64,000 nucleotides of DNA from Pseudophaeobacter sp. (GCA_027019165.1 JALUXC010000024.1:434001-498000), one strand, 5' to 3'. Positions 45,312 to 54,945 are shown, numbered from the stretch's first letter. The notes: generated by a model not told the origin, from the letters alone. Program-made: numbers and translations.

Positions 45312-46547
45312 TCAGGCCGAAGGTGTGCCCGCCTCTGAGATTACCGCCGCCGCCGCATCAAGCGCGCCCGCGCCGTGCGGGATCTTGAGCGCGCCGAGGC
45401 CTGCCTCAATCCCGCCCAGCATCCCCATAACCATGTGACCACTGAGGTGGCCCATGTGCCCCAGACGGAAGAACCCGTGCCATTCGGGGCTGTTTGGCGG
45501 CGCCATACCCAGGCCAATCCCGAGCGTCAGACCAAGGGTCTGCTCCAGCCAGGTACGCAGCTCTGTAGCGCGCGATCCGCCCAGACGCAGCGCCGTCACG
45601 GCGTGTGAGCGCAAGGATGGTTCGGTGACATTCATCTGGAGCGGCCCCTCCTGCCCCCAGGCCTCGCAAGCGGCCCATATCGCGCGGGCAAGGCGCTCAT
45701 GACGCGCCCAGACGTTTTCAATGCCTTCCTCGTGGATCATATCCAGAGAGGCCCTCAAGCCATACAGATGGTGCGTTGGCGCGGTGCCTCCGAAATATTG
45801 GTAGAATTCCTGCGGATTGGCGCGCGGGGTCCAGTCCCAATAGCGACTGACCCGTGGCATGGTTGCGCGCGCCTCTGCCGCCTTGTCATTGAAAAAAACG
45901 AACGACACACCGGCCGGAACCATCAGACCTTTCTGGCTGCCTGTCACCATGACATCGACGCCCCATTCGTCCATCTCAAACCGGTCACAACCCAGTGACG
46001 CGATACAATCCGCCATCAGCATGGCGGGATGCCCCACCTCATCAAGAAGGGCGCGAAGGCCCGGCACATCGTTGCGGATCGAACTGGAGGTATCCACATG
46101 CACCGCCAGAACCGCCTTGATCTGATGCCCCTTGTCCGCCTGCAGACGCTCGGCTATGCGCGCCAGATCCCAGGGCGCATGATTGCCAAAGTCGATGACC
46201 TCGACATCGATGCCAAGGCCTTCGGCCATTTCCGACCAGCCGATGGCAAAACGCCCCGATGAGGGCACCAGCACCTTGTCGCCCGGCGCAAGCGTGTTCG
46301 ACAAGGCCGCCTCCCAGGCGCCATGACCGTTCGAGATATAGATCGCAGCATGATGCTCCGTGCGCGCCACTTTGCGCAGATCAGGGATCAGTGTTGCGGT
46401 CATATCCACCAATTCCCCGGCATATATATTGGGGGATGGGCGGTGCATGGCCTGAAGCACGCGATCGGGAATCACCGAAGGTCCGGGAATTGCCAGATAG
46501 GGGCGTCCCCCTGCCAGAGTGCCCTTGGAAAGGTCAGTGCCGCTCAT
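45312..46547 (-). CDS. Class V PLP aminotransferase (serine-glyoxylate type)
   Basis: A 411-residue enzyme with LAIPGPSVIPDRVLQAM, SNGHGAWEAALSN, VDTSSSIRNDVPGLRA and the PLP lysine in VTGSQKGLMVPAGVSF. It best fits the alanine/serine-glyoxylate or aspartate aminotransferase-like group used in glyoxylate and one-carbon metabolism. AAGGA lies 11 bases before ATG 46547. It diverges from the ABC exporter gene. Confidence 0.9.
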   Translation of the reverse strand: MSGTDLSKGTLAGGRPYLAIPGPSVIPDRVLQAMHRPSPNIYAGELVDMTATLIPDLRKVARTEHHAAIYISNGHGAWEAALSNTLAPGDKVLVPSSGRFAIGWSEMAEGLGIDVEVIDFGNHAPWDLARIAERLQADKGHQIKAVLAVHVDTSSSIRNDVPGLRALLDEVGHPAMLMADCIASLGCDRFEMDEWGVDVMVTGSQKGLMVPAGVSFVFFNDKAAEARATMPRVSRYWDWTPRANPQEFYQYFGGTAPTHHLYGLRASLDMIHEEGIENVWARHERLARAIWAACEAWGQEGPLQMNVTEPSLRSHAVTALRLGGSRATELRTWLEQTLGLTLGIGLGMAPPNSPEWHGFFRLGHMGHLSGHMVMGMLGGIEAGLGALKIPHGAGALDAAAAVISEAGTPSA

Positions 46548-46697
46548 GTCGTGGTATCCTTGCAAATCGTGACCGCCTGTCCGCCGGTCACCTCTCGAAA
46601 TTGCCGTCACCCTACAATTCGGTTATGGAAGGTCAATTCCGGAAATCGAATCCGGTTCGTAAACACCCTGCATACGCCAAAGCCGGAACCTCCCTGC

Positions 46698-48554
46698 ATG
46701 AAGAAAGAGCACACCTCCTCGCGTGAGTTGATTGTCTGGCTGTGGCGCGGATATCTGCGCCACTACATGGGCCTTTTGGGGATCGCCGTCGTCTTCATGC
46801 TGCTCGAAGGCGGCACGGTTGGCGCGCTCAGCTACATGATGCAACCGATGTTCGATCTGGTCTTTGTGGCCGGCAATACCGATGCTCTGTTCTGGGTCAG
46901 CCTTGCCTTTCTTATTATTTTCTCCATCCGTGGGATCACCAGCGTCTGCCAAAAAGTGATCCTGTCAAAGATCTCGCAGACCTCTGCGGCCCATATGCGC
47001 AAGGACATGCTGGACCGGCTGATCCGGCAGGATCCGGCGTTTCATCAGGTGCACCCGCCCGGGTTCCTGATCCAGCGCGTACAAAGCGATGTGGGCGCCA
47101 TCAGCATGGTCTGGCAGGCCGTTGTCACCGGGGCCGGGCGCGACATGGCGCAGATGATCGCAGTGCTTGGCGTTGCCATCAGCGTCGACTGGCGTTGGAC
47201 GATCATCATGCTGATTGGCCTGCCACTGCTGCTGCTGCCGATCTCTGCCTTGCAGCGCTATGTGCGCAAGAAAGCCGCTGCAGCGCGCGATCTGGGCGCA
47301 GCCCTGGCGACACGACTGGACGAGATTTTTCACGGTATCGTACCGATCAAGCTCAACAGCCTGGAACGCTATCAGGCTGATCGCTTCGGCACCCACATGG
47401 ATCAATTCGTACGCTCCGAAGTGCGCGCGTCTTTCGGCACCGCATCGATAACTGGCATGATCGATTTCATGGCCGGCCTCGGCGTCATGGGCGTGGTTCT
47501 TTACGGCGGGCAAGAGATCATCACCGGTGAAAAGACTGTGGGGGAGTTCATGAGTTTCTTCACCGCCATCGGCCTTGCCTTTGACCCAATGCGCCGCCTT
47601 GCCGCGATCAGTGGGATCTGGCAAAGCGCCGCCGCGTCGATGGAGCGCATCAAGGAATTGATGGATGCCCCCATCAAATTGCTGCCCCCCGCCGCCCCCG
47701 TGGCGGCGCCCAAAGGCCTGCCAGAGGTGCGGCTTGACCATGTCAGCCTGAACTACGGCGAGGCGCAGATCCTGAAAGACCTGTCCCTGGTTGCAGAAGC
47801 AGGTAAGACCACAGCCTTGGTTGGCGCATCGGGTGCGGGAAAATCGACGATCTTCAATCTGCTCACCCGCCTTGTGGATCCGCTGTCCGGGCAGATCACC
47901 ATCGGTGGCGCCGCCGTTGCCGACCTGGCCTTCGAAGACCTGCGCGGCCTCTTTTCTGTGGTCTCGCAAGAGGCGCTGCTGTTTGATGAAACCCTGCGCG
48001 AGAACATCCTCTTGGGCCGCACTGATATTAGCGAAGAGCGCCTGAAAGAGGTTCTGGACGCCGCCCATGTCTCCGACTTCCTGCCCAAACTGGCCGATGG
48101 TTTGGACACACTGGTCGGCCCGCGCGGCTCTGCCCTGTCGGGCGGACAGCGCCAACGGGTTGTGATTGCGCGCGCCCTGCTGCGGGATACCCCCGTCCTG
48201 CTGCTGGACGAAGCAACATCAGCGCTGGATGCGCAATCCGAAAAGGTCGTCCAGCAGGCGCTGGATCGCCTGTCTGGCGGGCGAACCACCCTCGTCATCG
48301 CACACCGTCTGTCGACCATTCGCAACGCAGACAAGATTGTCGTGATGGAGCGCGGCGAGGTCATGGACCAAGGAACCCATGAAGAGCTCTTGGAGCGCGG
48401 CGGGATCTATGCAGACTTGTACCGGCTGCAGTTCAAGGAGGGCAAAACCCTTGTGGACCGCGAGGGGGTAGAAGCCCAACTGCCCGCACCGAATGTGACC
48501 GAACAGGAGCGCAAAGGCGCCCTGCGGCGTCTTCTGAGCCGCCTGTGGGGCTAG
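46698..48554 (+). CDS. MsbA-like ABC exporter (permease-ATPase fusion)
   Basis: A 618-residue half-transporter. Six membrane spans fill residues about 20-330; the ATPase domain follows with Walker A GASGAGKST, the signature LSGGQRQRV, Walker B VLLLDEATSALD and the H-loop IAHRLST. It resembles lipid-A/lipid or multidrug exporters (MsbA). I start it at ATG 46698, where homology begins; the open frame extends upstream across the divergent gene start. It converges with the glycosyltransferase gene with 1 bp between stops. Confidence 0.92.
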   Translation: MKKEHTSSRELIVWLWRGYLRHYMGLLGIAVVFMLLEGGTVGALSYMMQPMFDLVFVAGNTDALFWVSLAFLIIFSIRGITSVCQKVILSKISQTSAAHMRKDMLDRLIRQDPAFHQVHPPGFLIQRVQSDVGAISMVWQAVVTGAGRDMAQMIAVLGVAISVDWRWTIIMLIGLPLLLLPISALQRYVRKKAAAARDLGAALATRLDEIFHGIVPIKLNSLERYQADRFGTHMDQFVRSEVRASFGTASITGMIDFMAGLGVMGVVLYGGQEIITGEKTVGEFMSFFTAIGLAFDPMRRLAAISGIWQSAAASMERIKELMDAPIKLLPPAAPVAAPKGLPEVRLDHVSLNYGEAQILKDLSLVAEAGKTTALVGASGAGKSTIFNLLTRLVDPLSGQITIGGAAVADLAFEDLRGLFSVVSQEALLFDETLRENILLGRTDISEERLKEVLDAAHVSDFLPKLADGLDTLVGPRGSALSGGQRQRVVIARALLRDTPVLLLDEATSALDAQSEKVVQQALDRLSGGRTTLVIAHRLSTIRNADKIVVMERGEVMDQGTHEELLERGGIYADLYRLQFKEGKTLVDREGVEAQLPAPNVTEQERKGALRRLLSRLWG

Positions 48555-48555
48555 G

Positions 48556-49236
48556 CTACTTCCGATAGGCCTTAACCAGGGTTTCAGGACTGGTTCCGCA
48601 GGCATACCTTGCCAGGGTCCATAGATTGGCAGCGCCGCGGCGCAGCCAGCCCTGGCGCTGGTACCGCTCGGCCGAGGTTCTGGCCATGGCCGGAAGCGCC
48701 ACAAGCCCCTTCAAACGCCGCACCAGTGCGACGTCTTCCATCAGCGGCTGATCGGGATAGCCCCCAGCCGCCTTATAGTCAGAGCGGCGGATCAGAAGGC
48801 CCTGATCCCCATAAGGAAGCCCAAACAGGCGTGACCTGAGGTTCGCCCACCCGGCAACCAAGGCAGCCCCTGTCCCCGCAGCGCGGAATGCCAAGTGGAA
48901 ATAGGCGGGCCTGCCCTGCCCCGTGTCGAAGTGAGCCTCGACAACCTCGCTCCACCCCGGCGAGAGGCAGGTATCTGCATGCAGGATCAACAGCCACTCT
49001 CCCCTTGCGGCATCGCATCCTCTTTTCAACTGCCCACCGCGCGAAGGTGCGCCTCGCACCACCACGGCGCCAGCTCCATCTGCCATGGCGCAGCTCTGGT
49101 CCTCAGATCCGCCATCGGTCACGATCAACTCCCGGATCAGCCCGGCAGACAGCCCCTCCATCAGCGCCTCAAGGCAGCCGGGCAGTTCAGAGGCGCTGTT
49201 AAGCGTAGGGATCACGACGCTGATCGGAGCGGGCAT
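48556..49236 (-). CDS. Family 2 glycosyltransferase (TIGR04283-like)
   Basis: A 226-residue glycosyltransferase-2 protein. ISVVIPTLNSASELPGCLEAL, IVTDGGSEDQS and LILHADTCLSPGW (the DxD-like HAD) are the nucleotide-sugar motifs; LPYGDQGLLIRRSDYKAAGG YP is the acceptor region. Its narrow size and GDQG motif match the TIGR04283 group. AGGAA before ATG 49236 supports the start. Confidence 0.88.
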   Translation of the reverse strand: MPAPISVVIPTLNSASELPGCLEALMEGLSAGLIRELIVTDGGSEDQSCAMADGAGAVVVRGAPSRGGQLKRGCDAARGEWLLILHADTCLSPGWSEVVEAHFDTGQGRPAYFHLAFRAAGTGAALVAGWANLRSRLFGLPYGDQGLLIRRSDYKAAGGYPDQPLMEDVALVRRLKGLVALPAMARTSAERYQRQGWLRRGAANLWTLARYACGTSPETLVKAYRK

Positions 49237-49352
49237 AGGCAATTTCCTGTTCAACTCGGCAAGCATTCCTATATCACGTAGAGGCCTATATGACTTGCGC
49301 GGTCAGGAATACGTCCAATCGCCTGCCTGCCGCACAAAAGGAGACCACAGAC

Positions 49353-50093
49353 ATGAGCGCTCGCACGATCCTTTCCCTGACCGGCCCGGATACCCGCGAT
49401 TTCCTGCAAGGTCTTGTTACCAATGACGTCAGGAAACTGGATCAGGGCGGGTTGGTCTATGCCGCACTACTGACACCGCAGGGGAAGTATCTGGCCGATT
49501 TCTTTCTGGTGCCCCGCGGTGATGCGGTCCTTCTGGATGTGGCGAGCGACTTGGCAGACGGCCTATTAAAGCGTTTGACCATGTACCGGCTGCGCGCAGA
49601 TGTGCAGATTGAGAAAACCGATCTGCAGGTGCAGCGCGGCACGGGCACAGCCCCGGTAGGCGCCTTTGCGGACCCACGCCACCCGGACATGGGCTGGCGC
49701 CTGTACGGCGCAGAAGACGGCGATGACGGCAGCAACTGGCAGGCTTTGCGCATCGCCCATTGCATCCCCGAAAGCGGGATTGAGCTGACCCCGGACAGTT
49801 ATATCCTTGAGGCCGGTTTCGAGGCGCTGAACGGCGTCGATTTCCGCAAGGGCTGCTATGTGGGACAGGAAGTGACCGCGCGCATGAAGCACAAGACAAA
49901 GCTACGCAAGGGGCTCCGGGTGGTTTCCCTCGAAGGCACCGCCCCGGTCGGCACCGAAATCACGGCAGACGGCAAGAGCGTCGGCACCTTGTTCTCTCAG
50001 GACAAGGGCCGGGCGATTGCCTACCTGCGTTTTGACCGCGCAAAGGACAAAGTGCTGTATGCCGGGGAGGCACACGTCATCTGGTCCGCCTAA
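49353..50093 (+). CDS. ygfZ: Folate-binding Fe-S repair protein YgfZ
   Basis: A 246-residue tetrahydrofolate-dependent protein that supports some Fe-S enzymes. The hallmark KGCYVGQEVTAR is intact (with the conserved Cys); LTGPDTRDFLQGLVTNDV opens the protein. AAAGGAG lies 9 bases before ATG 49353. It diverges from the glycosyltransferase gene. Confidence 0.95.
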   Translation: MSARTILSLTGPDTRDFLQGLVTNDVRKLDQGGLVYAALLTPQGKYLADFFLVPRGDAVLLDVASDLADGLLKRLTMYRLRADVQIEKTDLQVQRGTGTAPVGAFADPRHPDMGWRLYGAEDGDDGSNWQALRIAHCIPESGIELTPDSYILEAGFEALNGVDFRKGCYVGQEVTARMKHKTKLRKGLRVVSLEGTAPVGTEITADGKSVGTLFSQDKGRAIAYLRFDRAKDKVLYAGEAHVIWSA

Positions 50094-50232
50094 CCGCGCC
50101 GTGCGGATATGTCACTGGACCGGCCGCGCAGTCACCGTCTAGTCTCAAGTCAAGACAATCAGACCTTAACCTGCTGCGGATAGACCAGTGGAACACGCGC
50201 GAGTGCGCGACCGCACCACGAAAGGAAGCCCG

Positions 50233-50766
50233 ATGCGTGCTCTGTTTGCCCTTGTCTTTGCCTGCCTGCCCTTCCAGGCTTGGGCTCAATACTATTGGGA
50301 ATACAAGGATTGGCGGGTCTGGGTCGAGGACATCGACACAGGCGAAGACCTGCGCCGCACGTGCAGCGCCCGGACCGGCGGCGATGGGGAACCCATCGTC
50401 AGCCTGGAGATTTCAAACGGCGATGCAGGTCCACCGACCTTCTATCCCTACCCCAGCATCAGCGAACGGGCACCGCGCCATTTCCCCACTCTGATGCAGG
50501 ACGGGCAACCGGTGCGCTTTGTCATCGACACCGGCGCGGTCTTCTCAACAACCGCTCAGGCCTGGCTGACGGACGAAGGCCTGTTCGAAGCCTATGCCGC
50601 GCTCAACCTCGCCAACAATCTGCCAACCCTGCAGGCGATGAAACGCGGCAGCGTCATGGAAGTGCGCACCGGGGGGCGCATCCTCTACACCGCATCGCTG
50701 GCCGGGTTCACTGCCGCCTATGGCAAAATGATGGACAGCTGCGGCTTCAGCCTGTCGCTCGACTAG
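50233..50766 (+). CDS. Secreted hypothetical protein
   Basis: A 177-residue protein with a signal peptide (MRALFALVFACLPFQAWA) and a mature domain of mixed alpha/beta type (WEYKDWRVWVEDIDTGEDLR, PVRFVIDTGAVFSTTAQAWL). Cysteines in RTCSART and MDSCGF may pair. AAAGGAAG precedes ATG 50233. I do not recognise a family. Confidence 0.75.
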   Translation: MRALFALVFACLPFQAWAQYYWEYKDWRVWVEDIDTGEDLRRTCSARTGGDGEPIVSLEISNGDAGPPTFYPYPSISERAPRHFPTLMQDGQPVRFVIDTGAVFSTTAQAWLTDEGLFEAYAALNLANNLPTLQAMKRGSVMEVRTGGRILYTASLAGFTAAYGKMMDSCGFSLSLD

Positions 50767-50772
50767 AACAGG

Positions 50773-50799
50773 AAAACCCCGCGCAAGACCTGCACGGGG
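50773..50799 (-). terminator. efp terminator
   Basis: On the minus strand CCCCGTGCAGG-TCTT-GCGCGGGG forms a hairpin (ends CCCC/GGGG) followed by TTTT. It serves efp, whose stop is at 50825. Confidence 0.65.
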
Positions 50800-50824
50800 C
50801 TAAACTGTCTTTGGCTGGCGCAGA

Positions 50825-51388
50825 TCAGGCGCGTTCTGAGTATTCCATGGTTTCGGTGTTCACGACGATCATCTCATCCTGACCGACAAAGGGCGGCACC
50901 ATGACCTTGACGCCGTTTTCCAGGATGGCCGGCTTAAAGGAGTTGGCCGCGGTCTGACCTTTGACCACTGGCTCCGTCTCGACGATCTTGCAGGTCACTT
51001 TTTGCGGCAAGGTCGCGTTCAAGGCTTCGGATTCGTAGAACTCGACCAAGATGGTCATGCCATCCTGAAGGAACGGACGGCGGTCGCCCAGAAGATCGGC
51101 AGGCAATTCAATCTGCTCATAGGTTTCAGCATCCATGAAGACCAGCATGCCGTCGCTCTCGTACAGGAACTGCTGATCTTTCTGCTCCAGGCGCACGCGT
51201 TCGACCTTGTCGGCGCTGCGGAAGCGTTCGTTCAGCTTGGAGCCGTTGCGCAGGTTGCGCATCTCGACCTGGGCAAAGGCACCGCCCTTGCCGGGCTTGA
51301 CGTGATCGACCTTCACAGCGGCCCACAGACCGCCATTGTGCTCCAGAACATTGCCAGGGCGGATTTCGTTACCGTTGATCTTGGGCAT
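50825..51388 (-). CDS. efp: Elongation factor P
   Basis: EF-P helps ribosomes through polyproline stretches. The 187 residues have the loop [13 protein letters not shown] with Lys34, the site that is modified in EpmA-type systems; no epmA or epmB is in view. The three OB-like domains are complete. Confidence 0.97.
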   Translation of the reverse strand: MPKINGNEIRPGNVLEHNGGLWAAVKVDHVKPGKGGAFAQVEMRNLRNGSKLNERFRSADKVERVRLEQKDQQFLYESDGMLVFMDAETYEQIELPADLLGDRRPFLQDGMTILVEFYESEALNATLPQKVTCKIVETEPVVKGQTAANSFKPAILENGVKVMVPPFVGQDEMIVVNTETMEYSERA

Positions 51389-51487
51389 CGGAAAAATCCC
51401 TCTCGGGTGGTTGATGAACTCTTAACCGCCCCTATATCTGGCGATGAGTCGGCTGGCAAGACAACGATATGTCGTGTGCAAGGTCGG

Positions 51488-51519
51488 AAAGCTATGCGCA
51501 ATTTGCATGAAAGCTATGC
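51488..51519. promoter_or_regulatory. Tandem AAAGCTATGC repeat upstream of the gene at 51606
   Basis: AAAGCTATGC occurs at 51488-51497 and again at 51510-51519, 22 bp apart, which puts both on the same face of the helix. They lie in the 217-bp gap between efp and the plus-strand gene at 51606. An activator or repressor site is plausible; none is known. Confidence 0.4.
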
Positions 51520-51605
51520 ATTTGTGGGCTACCCGAATCGTCACAGTTCCGTCATAAGGAGCGTCACGCCGAAATTGCAATAGCAAGAACAACAAAGGAA
51601 ACGGG

Positions 51606-51923
51606 ATGCGAGATTTCGTTGACGGCACCGCTTACAACAACGAACAGGGCAACCGCGCACGCAAGCTTTTTGCAGCTGTGGTCCTGGCAGCGCTGGATGA
51701 CGCCATCGCCGATGACAAGAAATATGGAAATGGGCCTGAGCAGATCGCCCGCTGGGCGCGTTCGCGCGACGGGCGCGAAGTATTGTCCTGCGCCGGGATT
51801 GACCCGAACGAGCGCGTGGTCGCTGGGCTGATGGAATTCGTCGGTCGCGGTGTGCGCACCTCTGTCGCCCTGTCGCGCGAGGAAAGCGAGCGCCGCAACG
51901 CGGCTCAGGCGGAAGCTGCCTGA
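51606..51923 (+). CDS. Small conserved cytosolic protein (DUF6280-like)
   Basis: A 105-residue protein: MRDFVDGTAYNNEQGNRARK LFAAVVLAALDDAIADDKKY, then ARSRDGREVLSCAGIDPNER. It is helical, without signal or membrane span. I recall near-identical small proteins across roseobacters and link it tentatively to DUF6280. AAGGAAAC precedes the ATG, and a terminator follows, so it is a single-gene unit. Unknown function. Confidence 0.8.
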   Translation: MRDFVDGTAYNNEQGNRARKLFAAVVLAALDDAIADDKKYGNGPEQIARWARSRDGREVLSCAGIDPNERVVAGLMEFVGRGVRTSVALSREESERRNAAQAEAA

Positions 51924-51950
51924 ACAAAGCCGCCGAAAAACAATGAACAG

Positions 51951-51978
51951 AAAAGCGCGTCCTGGGGGGCGCGTTTTT
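51951..51978 (+). terminator. Terminator after the small gene
   Basis: CGCGTCC pairs with GGGGCGCG across a 4-base loop (one G-T pair), extended by AAAAG against TTTTT, and is followed by T5-C-T4. Confidence 0.75.
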
Positions 51979-52014
51979 CTTTTGCGGCCTGCCTGTCGCG
52001 AGGCTGTGATACCC

Positions 52015-52116
52015 GTGCACCTCTTGTACACCTCTCGTGCACTCCCCCGTGCACCGGCCCCTGTGCAGAGGCCTGTGCACCGGCACTGTGCTCCGCACCA
52101 CAATCGGGTGGTGCAT
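52015..52116. repeat. GTGCAC hexamer array before cobQ
   Basis: Eight GTGCAC-like hexamers stand at 52015, 52026 (GTACAC), 52037, 52049, 52063 (GTGCAG), 52075, 52088 (GTGCTC) and 52111 (GTGCAT). The first seven start 11-14 bp apart, close to one helical turn, joined by short C/T-rich linkers. The last overlaps an inverted repeat GCACCAC-N6-GTGGTGC (52095-52114). GTGCAC is itself palindromic. The array ends about 93 bp before the cobQ start. Confidence 0.7.
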
Positions 52117-52208
52117 CTGATCCCATAATCGCTGCGATAGCCGTTGACCTGCGCCCGCTCACATTGCAACTGTCTGCACGAACCCAAGTGAAGAGCAAGG
52201 CAGATCGC

Positions 52209-53672
52209 ATGGCAGCGCGGGCACTGATGATCCAAGGCACTGGCAGCAATGTTGGCAAATCCATGTTGGTGGCAGGTCTGGCGCGGGCCTTTACGCGGCG
52301 CGGATTGCGCGTGGCTCCGTTCAAGCCTCAAAACATGTCCAACAACGCCGCCGTTACTCCCGAAGGGGGCGAGATCGGCCGCGCCCAGGCGCTGCAAGCC
52401 CGTGCGGCCATGCGCCCGCCGCATACCGACATGAACCCGGTGCTGTTAAAGCCCGAAACAGACACCGGCGCCCAAGTGATCGTGCAGGGCAAACGGCGCG
52501 GCACCCGCGCGGCCGGGTCCTTCATGCGCGACAAGTCAGGCCTGCTGGAGGCCGCCCTCGAAAGCTATTTCCGGCTGGCTCAGGATGCCGACCTTGTCCT
52601 GATCGAAGGGGCGGGCTCCCCGGCTGAAACCAACCTGCGCAAGGGTGACATTGCCAATATGGGATTTGCCTGCGCCGTGAATGTGCCAGTGGTGCTGGTC
52701 GGCGACATCCATCGCGGCGGCGTCATCGCGCAGATCGTCGGCACCAAGGCAGTGCTGGAGCCGCAAGACCTTGAGCTCATCGTCGGATTTGCCGTGAACC
52801 GCTTTCGCGGCGATCTCAGCCTCTTTGACGGCGGTCGGGATGATATCGTCGCGCGCACGGGATGGCCGTCACTCGGTGTCATCCCATGGTTCTGGGATGC
52901 CTGGAAACTCCCCGCCGAGGATATGATGGACATCGCCTCGCGCGTGGGGGGCGCCTGTAAGGTGGTGGTGCCCCAGCTTGAGCGCATGGCCAATTTCGAC
53001 GACCTCGATCCGCTGGCTGCCGAGCCGGATGTCACGGTCGAGATCGTGCCGCCCGGTCGCGCCCTGCCTGGCGATGCCGACCTTGTGCTGATCCCCGGCA
53101 GCAAGTCCACCATTGGCGATCTCACCTATCTGCGCGCCCAGGGCTGGGACATCGACATCCTCGCCCACCACCGGCGCGGCGGCCATGTGCTGGGGCTGTG
53201 CGGCGGCTATCAGATGTTGGGCAAAACAATCGACGATCCGAACGGCGTTGATGGCCGCCCCGGCAAGGTCGAGGGCCTTGGCCTTCTGGATGTACACACG
53301 ACAATGGCAGGCGATAAACGCGTGACCCTCACCGAAGCCGAAACGCTGACGGGCGCCCTGCCCGTCTCGGGCTATGAAATCCACATGGGCCGCACCACGG
53401 GGCCGGATTGCAACAGAGCATGGCTCAGCCTGGGTGGGCGCCCCGAAGGCGCCACCTCGCGTGACGGACGCGTACGCGGCTCCTATCTGCATGGGCTGTT
53501 CAGCTCCGATGCTTTCCGCTCAGATTTTCTGAAAGGTCTCGGACATGAAAGCCGCACATCCTATGAGGATGGCGTAGATGCGGCGCTGGATGACCTTGCT
53601 GCACATCTGGAGCGGTATATGGATCTCGATCACCTTCTGGACCTGTCGCAGGTCGTAGCGCGCCCGGACTGA
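52209..53672 (+). CDS. cobQ: Cobyric acid synthase
   Basis: CobQ amidates four side chains of adenosylcobyrinic acid a,c-diamide in B12 synthesis. 487 residues. The nucleotide site is [14 protein letters not shown] and the glutamine amidotransferase domain holds [11 protein letters not shown] with the nucleophilic Cys. No other cob gene is adjacent and no cobalamin riboswitch core is visible upstream, but a hexamer array is. Confidence 0.96.
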   Translation: MAARALMIQGTGSNVGKSMLVAGLARAFTRRGLRVAPFKPQNMSNNAAVTPEGGEIGRAQALQARAAMRPPHTDMNPVLLKPETDTGAQVIVQGKRRGTRAAGSFMRDKSGLLEAALESYFRLAQDADLVLIEGAGSPAETNLRKGDIANMGFACAVNVPVVLVGDIHRGGVIAQIVGTKAVLEPQDLELIVGFAVNRFRGDLSLFDGGRDDIVARTGWPSLGVIPWFWDAWKLPAEDMMDIASRVGGACKVVVPQLERMANFDDLDPLAAEPDVTVEIVPPGRALPGDADLVLIPGSKSTIGDLTYLRAQGWDIDILAHHRRGGHVLGLCGGYQMLGKTIDDPNGVDGRPGKVEGLGLLDVHTTMAGDKRVTLTEAETLTGALPVSGYEIHMGRTTGPDCNRAWLSLGGRPEGATSRDGRVRGSYLHGLFSSDAFRSDFLKGLGHESRTSYEDGVDAALDDLAAHLERYMDLDHLLDLSQVVARPD

Positions 53673-53682
53673 CCTCAATAGG

Positions 53683-53722
53683 CGGCTCGCCGCGCGCAGC
53701 GCGGCGCCGGGCCCAACGGGAG
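53683..53722. repeat. Palindromic intergenic repeat, copy C (short form)
   Basis: An 8-bp stem CGCCGCGC-GCA-GCGCGGCG is followed by the shared core GGCGCCGGGCCCAACGGGAG. The second stem of copies A, B and D is missing. It lies after cobQ, before the convergent PopZ-like gene. Confidence 0.65.
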
Positions 53723-53880
53723 AGGGGGTTGAAAACACCCGATCCGGGCGGGACTGCCTCGCGATGACAAACCCACGACCACAGACAGCAGCCAAAGGCA
53801 AATACTGGCGCCCAACGCCCTGTCTGACACCCTGTCAGCTCAGAACACCAATCGTGGCAGACGTTGAATGACCATTGCCC

Positions 53881-54945
53881 TCAGAGCAGATCCTGAGCGG
53901 CCAGCGCCCGGTGGATTTCACGCCGCACCAGCTTGCGCACATTGCGGGTAATCCGTTCCCCAAGCGCGCCTTGCAGCTCTTCACGCACGATATCTGCAAC
54001 CATCTCCCGAAGGCTTTCCTCATCAAGGAACGCATCATCACCGGACAGCGTTTCGAAAGCTTCCGAAGCCACTGCCTCTTCCACGATCTTCTCGGCCATC
54101 TCCGCTTCTTGTTCCTGATCGCCGTAGGCCTCATCGGCAAAATCATCCTGGGTTTCACTCTCAGGATGCTGCAGCCCCCCATCGGCCAGATGCGCAGCCC
54201 CATCCGGATCAAACCCGCTCAGAATTTCCGCGGCTTCATCTTCGACGTGGTCCTGCCATTGCAGGGTCTCGATGTTCGACCCGGCATAGGGATCGCTCGA
54301 GAGGCCATCCGGCTCCCACTGCTGTTTGGATTGCGCAACCTTGGCTTCAAGCTCGGTGATCTTCTGGACCACAGCAGAAACCCGTTCAGACGCCTCCCAG
54401 ACCGGCTCTGGCACCGCGGCTCGATCGTCGCCAAAAACGTCGGTACCCGCCTCCTGTACCCCTGCCGCCTGATAAAGGGTCGCCCAGGGATCTTTCCACG
54501 GGGCGTCATCCTCAGACTGCTCCGTTGCGTGTTCTCGGGCCTGCCTGTCTTCACCAGTAGCGGCGGCAAATGACGCAGCCTTCTCCACAGCTTCGTGCGA
54601 CAGGCTATCCGGCTCAGTCACCGCATCATCTGAATCTAAAACGCCCCGATCTGCTGTCTCCGCAGTGTCATCCGTCTCAAACGAGGGGTCGATCCGTGCC
54701 TCAACCTCATCGTCTTCACCGGCATCGTCTTCACCGGCATCGGCGGTTTCCAACACCCGCAAGGCAGGCGTCAGAACAAGGCGCGGCGCCGATTTGCCCT
54801 CGTCCGGACGATCAGAGGCCACGGGCGTCGCCTCGGCGGCGGCGCTTTTGCTCTCGGCCTGCGCTTCACGCGCATCCTCACTCACCAGACGGCGGATGGA
54901 GGAGAGCACATCTTCTATTTCTGCCTGTGTCACGGGTTCGGACAT
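53881..54945 (-). CDS. PopZ-like polar organizing protein (DUF2497-like)
   Basis: A 354-residue protein. The N-terminal TQAEIEDVLSSIRRLVSED matches the short conserved helix opening PopZ/DUF2497 proteins (EEILASIRRIISED type). The middle 270 residues are acidic and Pro/Ala/Asp-rich, like the PopZ spacer but longer. The C-terminal 45 residues (LREMVADIVREELQGALGER and RKLVRREIHRALA) form two helices like the PopZ oligomerisation region. The order pcm-tolC-this gene matches the genomic neighbourhood of popZ in other alphaproteobacteria. No good ribosome-binding site marks ATG 54945. Similarity of the C-terminal region is weak, so confidence is moderate. Confidence 0.65.
   Translation of the reverse strand: MSEPVTQAEIEDVLSSIRRLVSEDAREAQAESKSAAAEATPVASDRPDEGKSAPRLVLTPALRVLETADAGEDDAGEDDEVEARIDPSFETDDTAETADRGVLDSDDAVTEPDSLSHEAVEKAASFAAATGEDRQAREHATEQSEDDAPWKDPWATLYQAAGVQEAGTDVFGDDRAAVPEPVWEASERVSAVVQKITELEAKVAQSKQQWEPDGLSSDPYAGSNIETLQWQDHVEDEAAEILSGFDPDGAAHLADGGLQHPESETQDDFADEAYGDQEQEAEMAEKIVEEAVASEAFETLSGDDAFLDEESLREMVADIVREELQGALGERITRNVRKLVRREIHRALAAQDLL

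Noticed and set aside
46965-48155. A 396-codon frame on the minus strand
   Set aside because: Antisense to the ABC exporter, whose Walker motifs are clear; composition is His/Gln-rich shadow-like.
51979-52208. Cobalamin riboswitch before cobQ
   Set aside because: The B12-box core is not present; the region instead holds the GTGCAC array.
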